Positions 35,495 to 49,007 of a stretch of 64,000 bases of DNA are shown here, piece by piece. The notes below the pieces were generated by a model. It saw only the letters and a list, made by a program, of their open reading frames with translations, was not told the origin of the DNA and made no database searches. The stretch lies in assembly GCA_026686845.1 (NCBI GenBank), contig JAIVEN010000014.1, positions 10,092,001 to 10,156,000 on the forward strand, written 5' to 3'. Position numbers and translations under genes: made by a program. This DNA is from Adenanthera pavonina. Lineage: Eukaryota; Streptophyta; Magnoliopsida; Fabales; Fabaceae. Every line of letters begins with the position of its first letter. The stretch's first letter is position 1.

Positions 35495-38257
35495 TTAGAG
35501 CTCTCCATCATCTCCATCACTGAACTCTGCCGGATGTGAAGCACTGCATTATTGGGAAAAAAAATCCACAGCCGCAATTATGGCTTACCCAACCATTTAA
35601 AGCAGGGGCTTAACTCTTACAATGCACTATAAATTTCATTCCCAAAAAAATGGACATTAAAAATTCCTTAGACACAAGAAACAGTTAATTGAACCGTTCT
35701 ATTAGTCAATCACCAACAATCAATCGAATCCTCTCAGCATATCCGTGAGATCAGACCAGCACAGGAAAGACGATCTCACAGCAAACCTTACAGCAAGTTG
35801 AGGTGTATCCTGAATCTAATGCTGTGATCTTAACAAAAAGACAACTTGGCTTGTTGCTGTAAAACCCATTCTCAATCAAGCATATAAAAAATGTAACCAA
35901 TTAAAGTTACCTTGTCTGACCGCAGTGCCTGCTTAAATCTTGACAAAGAACCTTGCTCACATCTCCCACTTTAACGGAACCTTCCTTTATTAATTCAGCC
36001 AACTGCAAGACTTGGGGTGATTGGAAATAACTCATTATTAGTTCATGACTATATAATGTGCATGCAAAGATAGCCATTTACTTCAAAATATGAAAGGTTA
36101 CCTCGTCTTCTGTTTGTTCCAGTAATCTGGTCATAGCATACGCAAAAAATTAGTACAGAAGGGCAGCATAAAATTAATTGTTGCAAATGCTAGAGCCTAG
36201 AGGCAAAGCATAGGCACAAAAAGGATCCCTGGTAAAAAAAAGGTTGAATTAAAATATGAAACTACTTATGCCTCACCTTCCGCAATAAGAAGATATATCT
36301 TTTGAATATGCCCGAGCTTCTTGTTTATCTGACAAGAGATGAATTAAAAACTTCTACAGAAAACTATTAAAATTAATGAAACCTCCAGTTTATTTAATTA
36401 CAAAAGCTTTAGGGAAAAAAAGTTAAGTAAAAAAAAAAAAAACTCAAGTGTTAAGGGCTGGAAGCAGACATTTGGAAATCTGTAAAGTGTGATGTCAACA
36501 ATGCTTGATAAGAAATTTAAATCTTTCAACCTAATAAGTATACACGCCCCAGAGTGAAATTCCGGATTCACGAGACATTTGTATTATTTGGCAAATTGAT
36601 GTATCAAAGCATGAACGTCACTGAACATGGTCCTCAAGTACTTGATGAATCAATGTTATTTTTCTAGTTTTTGGCCACAAAGCAAATAGACTGCCTAAAG
36701 TGATTAATGTATCAATTGTTTAAATAATATCAACCCATTTATGTTCAGATACAAGAAGCATCATAAAGTTATATCTCTCACCGTCTTTCATTATATGTTA
36801 GTATCATTGCTATTAAGCATTACAAAGCTCACAAGTCCTCGAACAAAGGGGGTTAATACCAAAATATTACGAGAGTTTATGCTCAACTATCACAATCACC
36901 CTTATCCAGAAAAACTTTCATATATACAACTATCTTATGACAGAAGATCCATCAACCTATAGTTTTGGTAATGTAAACGGAAGAAAAAATTGCAATGAAT
37001 CAAACAAATTGATCAAAGAAATAGAGTACATACTTGTTAGGTTATCCCAGCTATCCACTTTGAACCATTCATATTTATTTGAATCTATCTGCAAAATCAA
37101 ATGGAAAAAGAAAGTCAATAACACTCATTCCAGAACATTTAAATAGGTAATAGAATAAGACACCTATTGACCAAAGAACTGGCAGTAAATGAAGAAACAT
37201 AAGCATTTAGCTGCAGCATCGCCAATTCTGCTATGCATATATTTAAGGTCAATAATTGGAGACAACTACGGTTTCCATTAGAGAATTTGCATATTTTATG
37301 TGAATGAGGAAAAACACGGAATTAAATCAAACTGTACAGTATTATAAAAATGAACACATCAAATAATACAGGTTCTGCGATTGTAAGATTGAGAAGAAAA
37401 ATTAGATTTGACTTGGTGACTTGATAATTACCTTCTTAAGTGTGTATTCTTGCATCTTTTCGCAAAGCTCATCAAGGAGTTCGACCACTCTTAGCTCACT
37501 AACACTGTCGTATTAAAAAAGTTGCACAGTTATGTTGTCCTTAGACAGTACTCCAACAAAATCAAGAATATTAAATACTTTTTTTTTTTCACTTTTGAGT
37601 GATCAACATACGCAGATGTAATTATAATAGTTTTAAGAAATCACCAATAGTTTCAGATGTCAAATTGAATTCTGAAATGAAAAGACACGGAGGCTTCAGT
37701 AGGCAATTTTTACCATAGGCATTCAACAAAACCCAATTTTAAACTGTCAAGTCAATATTAAACTCGAAACGAGGGAGATGTAGAAATCAAGCCATACCTG
37801 TAATCAATTACCTTTCCAACACGCTGGCCCTTAGAGTCTAAACGGTGCCTCATATCCAAATGATTCCGAGGCCTCTCCTGGAAGGATTACAATGTTAATA
37901 TGAGGATCACTAATGAACATACTAGGCCTTAAATTATGAATCACGGTTCTTACATTAGAAAGTCCACGCTCTAGCTCCTCCTGCAAATTACAAACCATGG
38001 GAAGGAATTCTCAGATCCAACCCATAAAGCACGAATCGTGAAATGCGAGAGGGAAGACTATCAGCCTCGAATCCGAAGAAACCGGAAACAAAATTAAAAG
38101 TCAAGAACAAACAAGTTACCGCCACGGCTTTACAGGCGAGACATTTGTCCTCGATGCTATTAGTTAACGGTAAGACTCCTATGAAGAAGAACAATGCGAA
38201 CAGAGACACCATGGTCATGGACATTGACATCCACCATCTCATATCCATCTTCTTCAT
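35495..38257 (-). CDS. Canopy/saposin-B-like ER protein (DUF3456), 9 exons, about 194 aa
   Basis: Exons (minus): 38257-38120, 37980-37954, 37877-37798, 37498-37432, 37088-37034, 36328-36277, 36126-36102, 36002-35911, 35543-35495. All junctions are GT-AG and phases join to 195 codons with stop; two exons are only 25 and 27 nt. Residues 1 to about 34 form a signal peptide (hydrophobic core VSLFALFFFIGVLPL). The mature part shows the six-cysteine saposin-like canopy pattern: CLAC, LDELCEKMQEY, SYCGR, VLCQDLSRHC. Also typical are RPRNHLDMRHRLDSKGQRVG and VIDYR. Animal canopy proteins are ER folding cofactors (for example for TLRs); the plant role is poorly known. The C-terminus is DGDDGEL, an ER-retrieval-like but non-canonical end. 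The model is strong; the function is inferred only from the family. Confidence 0.88.
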
Positions 38258-39777
38258 CTTCCTCTCGCCTCCTCCTCGATCCTTTTAAAAATAAAAAATA
38301 AAAAATAAAAATAAAAATAAAACTTTTGGGACTGACCCCACTCTAGTCTCGCCCTTCACTTAACTCTCAAGTGGGCAGTGGCCGAAAAAACTCTAGAGTG
38401 GGCTACATCTGGGCTCCAAACCCATCCAGGAGGGCCGACTCAGGAGACTCCGCACCAGGTTTATGATCCGGTGACGTTGGGCGTCAATAATTAATCCATT
38501 ATTTGAAAGAATATTTTAGACAAAAATGAAATTGTAATTATTAGCCATTATAAATTTAATTTTTTCTGTTGTCCAAAGTAGAGAGCCAAAGATGGAAAAC
38601 CAAATATTAATATCACAATTACAAGATAACCCTAATTTATGAAAATACCTATCACATTCAAGCTCTTCTCTCATTCTCTCCATTATGCCAACCTCTCCCC
38701 TCTCACCCTCTCCAGTACATTGAGCTCTCATCATGTTCTCTCCACAACATGGAACCCACTTCCCATTCTCTGTTACGTCAAGGTGTTGTTTTCTTGCTCA
38801 ATTCTCACATTCATTTTATACATAGTTTTGCTTTGTCCTCCATTGCAAATTGCTTCATTTCTTAATTAACATCTATTCATAAATTGGTAACTTTTATTTT
38901 GGCCAAAGTTCATAAATGGATAGCTAAACATAACCAAAATGTACCAAAAAAATGGTAATAACACATTCGGAGTTGTTTAATGTATTTAATGTTTGATAAA
39001 TATTCTAATTATTTATTCTGCAATAACAAGCATTTTAAATAATTATTAATTACTCTTTAAAATAATAATTTTTTCATAATCTTACCATCCAAATTAACTC
39101 ATAAAAGTAATACTGGAAAAAAATAAACATTTTATTCTACCCATTTTATAAAAATAACTCCAAATCGTTGTCAAATAAAACAATTTCTTCCTTAACAAAA
39201 TTTCCAAATAATAAAACATTCTGTTCCACTTTATTCAATTTCATCCTATTAAGACAATTCCATTCCTTTTAATCGTTGACTCCCACACATATCCTAAATT
39301 TTATTGTTTTAACACAATTCTTTATACGTGTGTGTGTGTGGTTGTGGGCACACACTGGCAAAGCAAGTGAACAGGAATTACTCGTAACAAAAGAAGCTTT
39401 GCAAGCACCTGGCATTCAACTTGGCAGTACAAACCCAATAGTAATGTTTAAATTCATCTATTCCAGTCTTTATGCGCACACACTGGCGAAGCAAGTGAAC
39501 AGGTATTACTCGTAACAAAACCTTTGCAAGCACCTGTCATTCAATTTAGCAGTACACGGCCAATAGTGAATGTTTAAATTCATCTATTCCAGTCTTTCCC
39601 TAAAACCCGTCATTCCCTCGTGCATCAACCAAAAAAATAGAAAAATAAATTGTTTTTAAAATAATACATGCCATACAATACAATAATCCTCCATCTTTAC
39701 TTCTAGCTATACACAAAAATTTCGCTACCACGCATAACCGAGGCAATAGAAACAACAACGAAACACAAGTTAGCATG
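38258..39777. other. Intergenic DNA between the canopy-like gene and EH1
   Basis: The first part is the promoter and 5' UTR side of the canopy-like gene. The middle is AT-rich without a recognisable gene. An about 130-bp tandem duplication occupies 39348-39597 (listed separately). The final 180 bases are EH1 3' flank. Confidence 0.5.
39348..39597. repeat. About 130-bp tandem duplication downstream of EH1
   Basis: Copy 1 about 39348-39470, copy 2 about 39476-39597. Both contain ACTGGCRAAGCAAGTGAACA, ATTACTCGTAACAAAA, TTTGCAAGCACCTG and end AATTCATCTATTCCAGTCTT. They are separated by small indels. No coding content was recognised. A GT-rich run (TGTGTGTGTGTG) immediately precedes copy 1. Confidence 0.9.
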
Positions 39778-42700
39778 CTAGAATGCACTCCAACTATCAG
39801 AATCCTTCTTTGGAGTATGGCTCTCTGAAGAAACCTTAAACGGGCCAGAGGAACCAAATGGATCAGAATCGTCGAAAGAGAATGCACTACTGTGACCAAA
39901 GTCCTTGGTGCTACTTATCGAGTCAAACCTGGCATGTCTGTCACGACTGAAACCAAAATCTTTGCTGCTACTTATGGAATCAAACCTTGCCAGTCTCTCA
40001 GAATTATAGCCAAAATCTTTGCTGCTATTCATGGAATCAAACCTCGTGAACTTCTCTTGATTGCTGTTACTCATGGAATCAAACCTCGTGAACTCTTTAT
40101 TGTAGCCGAAGTCTCTGCTGCTACTTATGGAATCAAATCTTGTAAGTCCCTCTGGTTGCGGAGAATATCCACTTTCATGGACGCTGAAGGAATCAAACCT
40201 TGACATGTTATCAAAGAAGTGATCTCCCACCTCACTAAACCTTGGAGAGTTGCCAAACTTGGAAAGCGGAGTTCCCGGAACAGAATCATCAAAAGTAAAT
40301 GGGCTCTTCGTTTGAAATGTACTGTCAGTATGTGTAGATCCTGTTCTGATGGGGTTCATACCAAAATCACCAGATTTAAAGAAATCCCTCTGCTTATCCA
40401 AGTCAGAGTCCTGCAAAACAGACACAAACATGACGATTCAAATAGTTTTACATCCATCATCTTTTAGCTATGTAGAAGATTATGATGTGCAGGGGTATAC
40501 TAGAATGAGAAACGGTCTGCTTACTAGTTTCAAGAAGAAATTGCATGGTGAATTTGTTGAGTAAAACTACTTGATGTACTTTAAGATGCATTGACTTTTG
40601 TATAGTAAATAACTAAACACTTGTACCATGAAAACAATTCAGTTTTTTGTTCGTGTAAAATAAATACTTGCAACATCTTTCTTAAGAGATGGTAAAAAAA
40701 AAAAACATCTTTCTTAAGAACTGTTGACAAAATAGAGAAATCAAAGGTTAAGGAGAATGATGGGGTAAGCAATATATTATTCAAACACTAAACTACAGGG
40801 AGCTTATAAAGCCTCAAAACCTTTCAAGAGGGTAATTTAAGATTTTCCTCGATTCTCAACACCTCTTATCAAAGATTAATTCCTCCTCACCTCCCAAGCT
40901 AATTTGAATATACTAAGCATATTTTATTTATGAGAAAAGCAACACTAAAAAAAAAAATACTAACTATAAAAATAAAAAAAAACGGTGTATTTCAGGAGTT
41001 ACCTTTGTATTGAAACCCCACACTGAATCCACATCATCATTATTGTCGAAGACACCCCAGGACGATTCATCAAAACTTCTGGTGTCCACAAAAAGGATGA
41101 AAAAAAGAAAAAGAAATAAATCAACTCTTTTTCAAGATAGTCATCAGTCAAACACCCCCCCCCCCCAAAAAAAAAACAAACAAACAAAAAACCCTAAAAA
41201 ATGGGGGAAAACAACCTCAGAGAAAACAAGAAGAATTACCTGTGTGTCTCTGGATCTGCTTCAGAGCTTTTTCCAAAATGAACATTTGAAAATTCTTGAG
41301 TAGGGCTCCCTGTAATTGTCCTCCCAGTGGGACTATCATGAGAGCTTCTTGCTAAGTCATCTTCGCTGTGTACATATGCAGATTCACCCTCAAGTGTATA
41401 ATCACCATTACTTGTAGAGTTTCCTTTCTTTTCATTCACATTCACAGAAGAACCATGAACTGAATTATCATCAGGGAAATCTAGATCTCCCTGAATGAAT
41501 GCAGGTTTGGGTTTTGGAGCTACATTATTCACATCAACAGTGAGATCGTTTGCAAATCCTACAAGTAGATAAAGCAATTATTAATGGAAATTATTTTATG
41601 AGAAAAAAGTGTTACTGGAAAAATGGAAAGAATAAGGCAAAACCTTCATCTTCAAATTTATCCCAATCTTCATCCCAATCAGCTGCTCCCTCTGGAATTC
41701 CAGGTTGCCAACCTTATAATTCATTAGGTTTATAACCATGCATGACAACAATTTTAGTTAGAACCATTGAACAAGGTGATTATAGCAATTAGCGTCAGTA
41801 AAAAAGCTCATCTATCACAACAGCCACCATCGCTCTCCTCAATTCCACCTAAGAGGGAAGGCATATACAGTATTGCACAGTAGTCAAAGATGCATGCCAA
41901 ATAGCAAAACATTTTATATTGGACCAAATTTTTTTATTCACAAATACCTGTGTCCAACAAAATATCCACAATGCCAATACACCGCAATAGGAGTGAAGAG
42001 ATCTCTCGAAAAAGCTATTGATATGCGCAAATAATAAGGAGAGATAAGATAAATGAACATAAATAGCTTAGCTGTCAGCCAATATGGAATACCTTTTGAC
42101 TTACAAAAAACGAAGGCTAAAATGTGAAAAAAGATTTCAACTTGTTGAAGATTAAGAATATTATGTAAGGAAAAAAATCAGGTATCACAAGAGGAAAAGA
42201 GGATCGAATCAGGCCACAAATATGAGAAGGGAGTTAGTGACATTCACCAAATAAGAAGAGACAGAACAGAATCATGATAAAGTGATAATACATGAGATCA
42301 AATTTACCAATAGGAAGTTCAACCATTGCAATTGACTTCACTTCTATCCCATGTTTCTTGCATCTTTCAGCTAAAGCTCTCATTAACTCCTCCAGATCTG
42401 ACTGTATGCGATCAGCCCGAACCTAAAGATGCAGCAAAACATCAGTAAAAAACAATTTTTATAGAATTTCATATTACTTTAAGGGCAAAATTTCACCTGA
42501 AGAATGCCATCTGCACTGCCTCCTTGTTCCATTTTGATAATAGCCTGTTGCAACTCTGATTTCCTTCCCTAAAGATATACTAACAAATGCTTAATTGATG
42601 CATTGAAATAAACAAATTATCATCCTAACAACTAGTCACAAGTGCAAGGTAAAAAGAGGAAGAGATCTAGAGGAGGGAGGGGGTTTGACCAAATATATAG

Positions 42701-45700
42701 ATGGAATAAAGAATAAGCATCAATCTCAGATTGATCCCCAACATAAAAACAAATTCCAGAGGGAATAATGATACCCAAACAGATCATCTATAAACTGCAA
42801 CATGAAATTTACACAAAAAAGGGGGGACAAGAGGATGAAAATCAAATATATCAATTAAATACATTGTACTATATATATATTTGTCAACAAACATTGTACT
42901 ATATTGCCTGCTTGTTCCCAGTCAATTTATGCTTGACTTGGTCTAATTAGCTAAATTGTAGGTACCCCCATTAAAAAATTCATATGAAAATAATATTTCC
43001 AGTAATTCGCCCAACAGGCATATAGCTTTGAATTATTCTGAGAAACAGAAGAAAACTTTCAAAAAGGGAATTGTTTTCACATGGGATGGTCCAAAAGCTC
43101 ATGAACCAAATGGACAGAAGCATACAAGCACTTGTTCTTGCAGCAAATATTTCTAATATGGTGCACAATGTTTCCAAACTGGTCAATACCATACAGTAAC
43201 CGTCATCACTAAAATATTGATTTTCTTCTTACCTGTATATCACGAAATTTAGCCTCTTCAATAGTCAGTTTAGATGCTATTTCTGCTACTTGTTTGTATC
43301 TCTCTTCATACTTCTTGGCCAGTGATTCTGCCTGCAACAAACCATCAAACGTTCAGGAATGAGAGCCCACTTATTTTCAAATCTTAAACATTACAATCAT
43401 AAGAGAAGGAACATTCCTCACGCTTATCTGCAGATGCCCTTTCTGTGATCTCATTTAGTCGATTATCACATCTGCTTTTATATAGAACCTGATATACAAG
43501 TAACCAATAATAAATAAGTAGATTCGAGTGATCAAAAAGTGATTGCATCAATCAAAAACTGCTATCAACCACCACTTAAAAATACATATTACAACAATAA
43601 TAGTTTTACCCCACTAAGTAAGGTCGGGTATATAGATCATATAATGCCACCGGATTCTATCATAAACCATCTTTTTAGATAAATCATTTATCAAGAGATC
43701 CCACCTTAGAACTTACGAGTACAAATTACACAAGGTTATCACTTAGATGATCTAGCTAGGATTTTTTATTATGGACACATAAGGGATAAAAAAAATACCC
43801 AAAAATTACCAGCAATAACTTAGCTATAGCTAAAGCTCGTAAGCAAGTTTTATTCTTTTTTGAAAAGAAATATCAGTTTGTAATCTTGATCAAATCCAAA
43901 GATCAAATTACAAAAAATCTCCTCAATTGACTCCTCCAATTTTCCCATCTCCACCATACGCCACTAAATAAGGCATGTTATTAACATTTTTTCCAGATCA
44001 CCCTCACGCAAACTAATTATTCTGGATTGACAAGTGAAAATTTTTCCACGATCAATATAAAACCACGAAAAGAAAGGAAATGGCACCCATGTAGCAAAAT
44101 TCTCAGCAAACTAACATAATGTCTGTTTGTTACAGAAAAAAAAGGTTTGAATATTGAAACCTTGGCCTTTTTATATGCATGGCAAAATTAAGATTTCATA
44201 AAAAGTTATACAAGCAATTATTAGGATATAGTCAGAGTTTGTGTGTCTTTGCAAAGATATCAATTTCTGTTGTAAAGCAATTTCCTCCTCAAGAATCTGG
44301 TTTCAGGCAGTGCAATTCAGTTAATGTCCTAACTCTTTCAGTACTAGGAATCTAGCACAAATAGAAATGGGTTCCTCCAACTCCTCCATGGAACCATATT
44401 TTTTATATTTCACATCAGTTTCACTGGATTACAATAAAAACCATAAATTTATCCTAGCTTATGCTTTAGCCATTTGACAATCCACAGATTTTATGCTGCC
44501 TGAATGCTTTCAGCTTCAGTTTCCTTAGGAAAGATGCTGTTCCCTTCAAGTTAACCAGCCTTCCAAACCATAAATTAATCACAGGTTGTAAAATCCTTAA
44601 ACCTTATTGGAACCCTAAAGTCCAGCACGACATAACTGTGGGCACTAGGCAGATTTGTTAAATGTGCCCTATATCAAAACTTCCAGCTTGACAAAGTATA
44701 TTGAATTAATGATAGGTTTGATAAACATATAAACAGGTCAAAAAATACACAATTCAACTTGTTTAGCAGTATCAACATCTTCTAATAGGGCCCAAAAACC
44801 AAAGGTTTAATATGGTGAAATAGTCTGAGCTAGATTACAAATTTTATGATGCGCTAATTCTTCTGCAGTACATGAGGTCAGAGATCATTGTGAAAACTAC
44901 TTTTAGCCTATCCTAACTGGCATGCAATTACACCATTCTGTAGAGGAAGTTTGATTTGAAGAAAAGCACCAGTTTGGCATAATCAGCAGATTCATTCAGA
45001 TAAAACCAAAGGACACAAAAAAGATAACTAATAACAACATATCAAGTATTAAGTATGTGATGTCAAAGTAGGAACAATATATAAACTACTCACCAATTCT
45101 TGCATTTTATTGCGGTAGAACTCAATCTTCTCTTTTGAATCCAAGATCACATTCTCAGTTACTTCATCCTACAATAACAAAGAGCATATATACACACACA
45201 CACACATATATATTATCTCTCAGCAGATGCAAAAACCCAACACCACATATATATATATATATATCAAAAGTAATGCAGTAAGAATGCAAAGAGCATATGT
45301 AAAACTACCTTTTCTTTCTTTCCATTAATAAATAATGCAATGGTTGAGGTTGTAAATTGATTCATAAATTGGAAAACAGAAAAGCAAAGGAAATACCTTT
45401 TTCAATCCAGTGGTTGCCTCATGGGGCTTTAAGTTTAATTTGTCCTGCTTCCCATTATCGCTTTGGTTCAAAAAGGAGTCCTCCAAGACAGGAGCACCAG
45501 ACTTTTGCTGATTGGGTTGCACCGTGCCATCATCAACTTTGGAAGAAGTTCCTTCAACTGGTGATCTCGAAACAGCTGACGGTACCACTGGGCGGGCACC
45601 TGGAATCCCTTGTCGCTGCGGAAAACCTTGTCACAAATAAATAGCAAAAGAAAAATTCAAGAAATGAACTATTAGACAAAGAAAAGAAAAAATTTGGAGT

Positions 45701-47947
45701 AAGTGAGTTATCGTGAAAAATACCTGGACCAATACCCCAAGCTGTGTTTCCATATGCAATTTTTGGATGGCCCATCATAGACAGCAGTGTCTCATCATAT
45801 AATACATTACTCGGAAGAGAAGGTGGAATAGTGCGACCTTCCCTATATCGCTCCATCAAATAGAGAGCATAGCAAAACTCCCTCAAAGAAAGCATACTAT
45901 CATTATCCTGATCAGATAAGTCCCACACCTTCTTTAAGACCTCTGCAGAAAGGCCAGAAACGTATAATTAAGCATTACTTATCAGAGAAATATTAAAAAT
46001 CTCTCAGAAACCTGTCCAAGAGAAGTGTCCAACCAAAGTTCCAGATTATATAATCAGACAGAACACAGACAAGAAAAAGACAATCTCAAGAATAGGTCAT
46101 AAGCAATGTATTTACTAAAATCCTCATCTGAACATTTTCTTTAAACAGCTTTTGATTCCCATCAGGAGACAGTCAATTGAATTTCTTCAACAAGGTTAAA
46201 ACTCCCACCAATTAATATTGGGAGTAAAATTTGATGAACACCATGAATTGGTAGACAAATCTACATCCAAGTATTTTGTTGTGAGGTATAGGAAAGCTTA
46301 GGGCGGCCCAGTTAACTTATTAATGTATTAAACTGCATGAATGAATATCTAACAATAACGAAGCATAAATGTTTACCTATCGGTAATCTCCAACTTAAAA
46401 ATAGACTGCGTGCCTGCTCCCCAGTGATTTTTCCATCCCTGTCAGTGTCTACTTCCATAAACACCTTTGTATACTTCTGGACATCAGAAGGTTTCATTTT
46501 TGGCCAAGAAAGGTGAGAATTGTCAGAATTAGTATTTCCAGGTCCAGCTGATGCTCCAGATGGTGTAAGGGAAGAAGAAGCTGCAGCTGAAATATGTTGC
46601 TTTGGGTTTGATGATGGCTGCATACGTTGAAACTGACCATTTATAGTCTGCAGTGAATCAAGTGCACTCGGCTTACTTGCAGGTGGGGTGCCACTGGAAA
46701 CCGGAACAATGGCTGATGAGGCAGGAACACTACTAGCAGAATAGTTCTGCCCACTAGGTTCTTGTTTTGGTGTGGATAAGGCAGCAGAGAATAAATCATT
46801 GCCAAAAGCTGAATTTTGCGAGGGGCCATTTCCAGATACAGATAATGCTCTGCTGTTAATACTTGTTGGCTGGGATATTGATGAGACTGGAGCCTGTGAT
46901 GTTGATACGGGTAAGGGCACTGATGGAGTAACCCCCCCAGGCCTCATAGAAATTGTACCAGGCCTTCCACTATTCCAATCACTCAACATACTTGGGTTTG
47001 AGAGATTTTGACCTGCCGTCGTAACCCCTCTAGAAAGATCTGGACCTGCAAAACCCTGTTGCGGATGAGCAGCACTCCCAGCAGGCATGGGCTGAGGTGG
47101 TCTCATGGTCTGATTTTGTTGGGAAGGAGTATACAGCTGGTTTGCAATTGGACCTGATAATCCTTGTCCTGCGTATGAAAAACTCTGAGATGATGTCGGT
47201 CTACCAGCACCTGTCTGTGGTCCTGAAACAGCACCCACTGAATTCGGTTGTGGTGGAGGTATAACAGAAAGATTGATCTGTGGTGCAGGGATTTTAGCAG
47301 CAGCAGGACCATATAATGCTGCTTTAACAATATCAGGTGTTAACTCTCGCTTACTCTGTGCTACTGTGACTAATTTTAGAGCATTATAAAACTCTTGGCG
47401 CCCAAGGAATCCAGTTTTGGCCTGATCAGCATGCATCCATATCTGTCGCCCATATGGTAAATTTTGATTACGAAGCAATCATACCAATAAGTATTATCCT
47501 AAATCAAGTTTTCAGTTTGATATTTCTTGCAATTGCCATTTTTCATTTGCCACTTTAAGGGAACAGGAATGATCAGAATGAAAAAAATCCTTTGCAGTAT
47601 TAACAATAGCTTTACACAATTTTGTCTGAGGAAATCACGAGTTTAAGAGCATTAGTGAAAACAAGACAGAGCTCTAATACTGTAATGCACACAATTCAGT
47701 CCTTTACAGCAAACCTAGATTCAGCCTTCAAAAAAGAAACATGAAAAATAACGAAAAAGAATCCACAATGCACTCAAATTAATCATAGTTTACGATAAGA
47801 AGGAAACCTAACCTGGGCAAGAACTTGTTTTGGCAAGTTGGATCCCTGAAAGAAAGAGACAGCTTCAGCACCACTGATTCTGCCATCCCCATCTAAATCT
47901 GCTCTCCTAAAATGTGCCTCGAACTGATCCATATTGGGTCCTGCCAT
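39778..47947 (-). CDS. EH1: EH-domain endocytic adaptor, AtEH1/Pan1-like, 13 exons, about 1056 aa
   Basis: Subunit-type protein of the plant TPLATE endocytic complex, acting at the plasma membrane in clathrin-mediated endocytosis and actin-linked autophagy. Exons (minus): 47947-47813, 47442-46377, 45942-45724, 45626-45397, 45168-45094, 43488-43422, 43327-43233, 42568-42497, 42422-42308, 41712-41644, 41558-41240, 41078-41003, 40410-39778. EH domain 1 is residues 1 to about 100 (DLDGDGRISGAEA; IWMHADQAKTGFLGRQEF). A Pro/Gln/Ser-rich linker follows, then EH domain 2 near 375-470 (DTDRDGKITGEQA; VWDLSDQDNDSMLSLREF), a coiled coil (about 540-690), acidic Trp motifs (DWDEDWDKFEDEG; SSWGVFDNNDD) and a C-tail with RFDS repeats and DPF. 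The splice junction between exons 6 and 7 is odd: homologues suggest ...DKRE-AESLAKK, but no GT follows GAG at 43417; I used the upstream GTGAGG donor with the acceptor before 43327, which stays in frame. Confidence 0.9.
39890..40210 (-). repeat. Coding minisatellite: RFDS repeats in the EH1 C-tail
   Basis: Six copies of a 13-22 residue unit built on RFDS(I/M/F)S, spaced by DFG(Y/F/H) blocks: SRFDSFSV, TRFDSISSSRDFGY, TRFDSMSN, TRFDSMNSSKDFGY, ARFDSISSSKDFGF, ARFDSISSTKDFGH. The DNA repeats are degenerate (GGAATCAAACCT on the plus strand). Confidence 0.85.
41155..41176. repeat. C12-A10 homopolymer pair in EH1 intron 11
   Basis: Twelve C followed by ten A on the plus strand, between EH1 exons 12 and 11. 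Likely length-unstable and prone to sequencing error; no effect on the coding frame expected. Confidence 0.9.
45247..45264. repeat. (TA)n microsatellite in EH1 intron 4
   Basis: About nine TA dinucleotides, preceded at 45191-45212 by a TATA(CA)n run, both within the intron between EH1 exons 4 and 5. Confidence 0.85.
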
Positions 47948-49007
47948 CCTGTATTATTGTCTGCAGGTCACTCCCCAACTCCTCAGATTAGATCCCACCA
48001 GGCACCGAACAACTGAGAACCACGGGTATACAGAGACGAATCAAATCGATCCGATTTGAGATACAAATAGGAAATCCTAGAACGCAGTCCACCAAATGAT
48101 GGAATTGATGAATGGACAGTTCGATTGGCAAGCAGCAAAAGGACAACCAAAAAGAAAATCAAGGGGTCGTTTTAGATGCTATGTGTATCCGTAAATTCGC
48201 AGATTAGAAGCAACAAGCATAAACAGAAAGCGCACAATTTTATTTTCCAGCGATTTTGCTTCAGATGTGGGGTGTCGTCTCGTCTCCTGTCGTCTCTTGA
48301 ACTTGAACGACCGCAACACAGTGCTTAAACGGAAGCCTGATTTTATTTTGTGTGATTATCTAATCCAATGCCATGCTGTGCTATTTTACATTTCTGATGT
48401 TTCTGACAAGTAAAATTAGACTTCTGATGAACAATTTTGTAAATAAATTACTAAATTAGTCTGAAAAATATTCTTTAATTCAATCTTTTAAAGATAGAAA
48501 ATTAATTTAATATTCAATCATTTTAATTAAAATTATTCGGATGACTTTTTTTAATTAATAAACGGCGAACTTTCATGAGCATTTTTTTTTATGTAACACG
48601 AACTTTTTCCTTTTAATAAAAACAGCATCTCTACACTTTTTTTTTTGAATTAAATGGCATCGTTTTGACAATTATTTCACTTTGTTAAATTTGTCAGAAT
48701 GACATTCCTTTTGTCAATAATAATAATAAATTAATTCGCGTCATGTTTGTCTCTGTTGATCATAATTGTTAAATTTGTCAAAATGACATTCTTTAGGGAC
48801 ACCCTATGCCTTCTTGGTAAATATGTAGCGAATAGATGCTATTGCTGGAGTGTCAGTTGCTTCAATGTTGAGTTCTTCTCATTTTTTTTTTGCACTGATT
48901 CTTAACTTATTTAGTACTTCAAAAATAAGTTATCAAATATAAAATGTCAATTGCTTAAATGAAAATAAATTTACGAAAAGAAAAAAAATCTTAACCCCAG
49001 GGATGAC
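47948..49007. other. EH1 5' flank and intergenic DNA
   Basis: The first about 370 bases are the likely 5' UTR and promoter of minus-strand EH1. The rest is AT-rich up to the 5' truncation point of the LINE; no gene was recognised. Confidence 0.5.

Noticed and set aside
39892..40564. Plus-strand frames opposite the EH1 last exon, with repeated motifs
   Set aside because: They are antisense to the RFDS repeats; periodicity comes from the minus-strand coding repeat.
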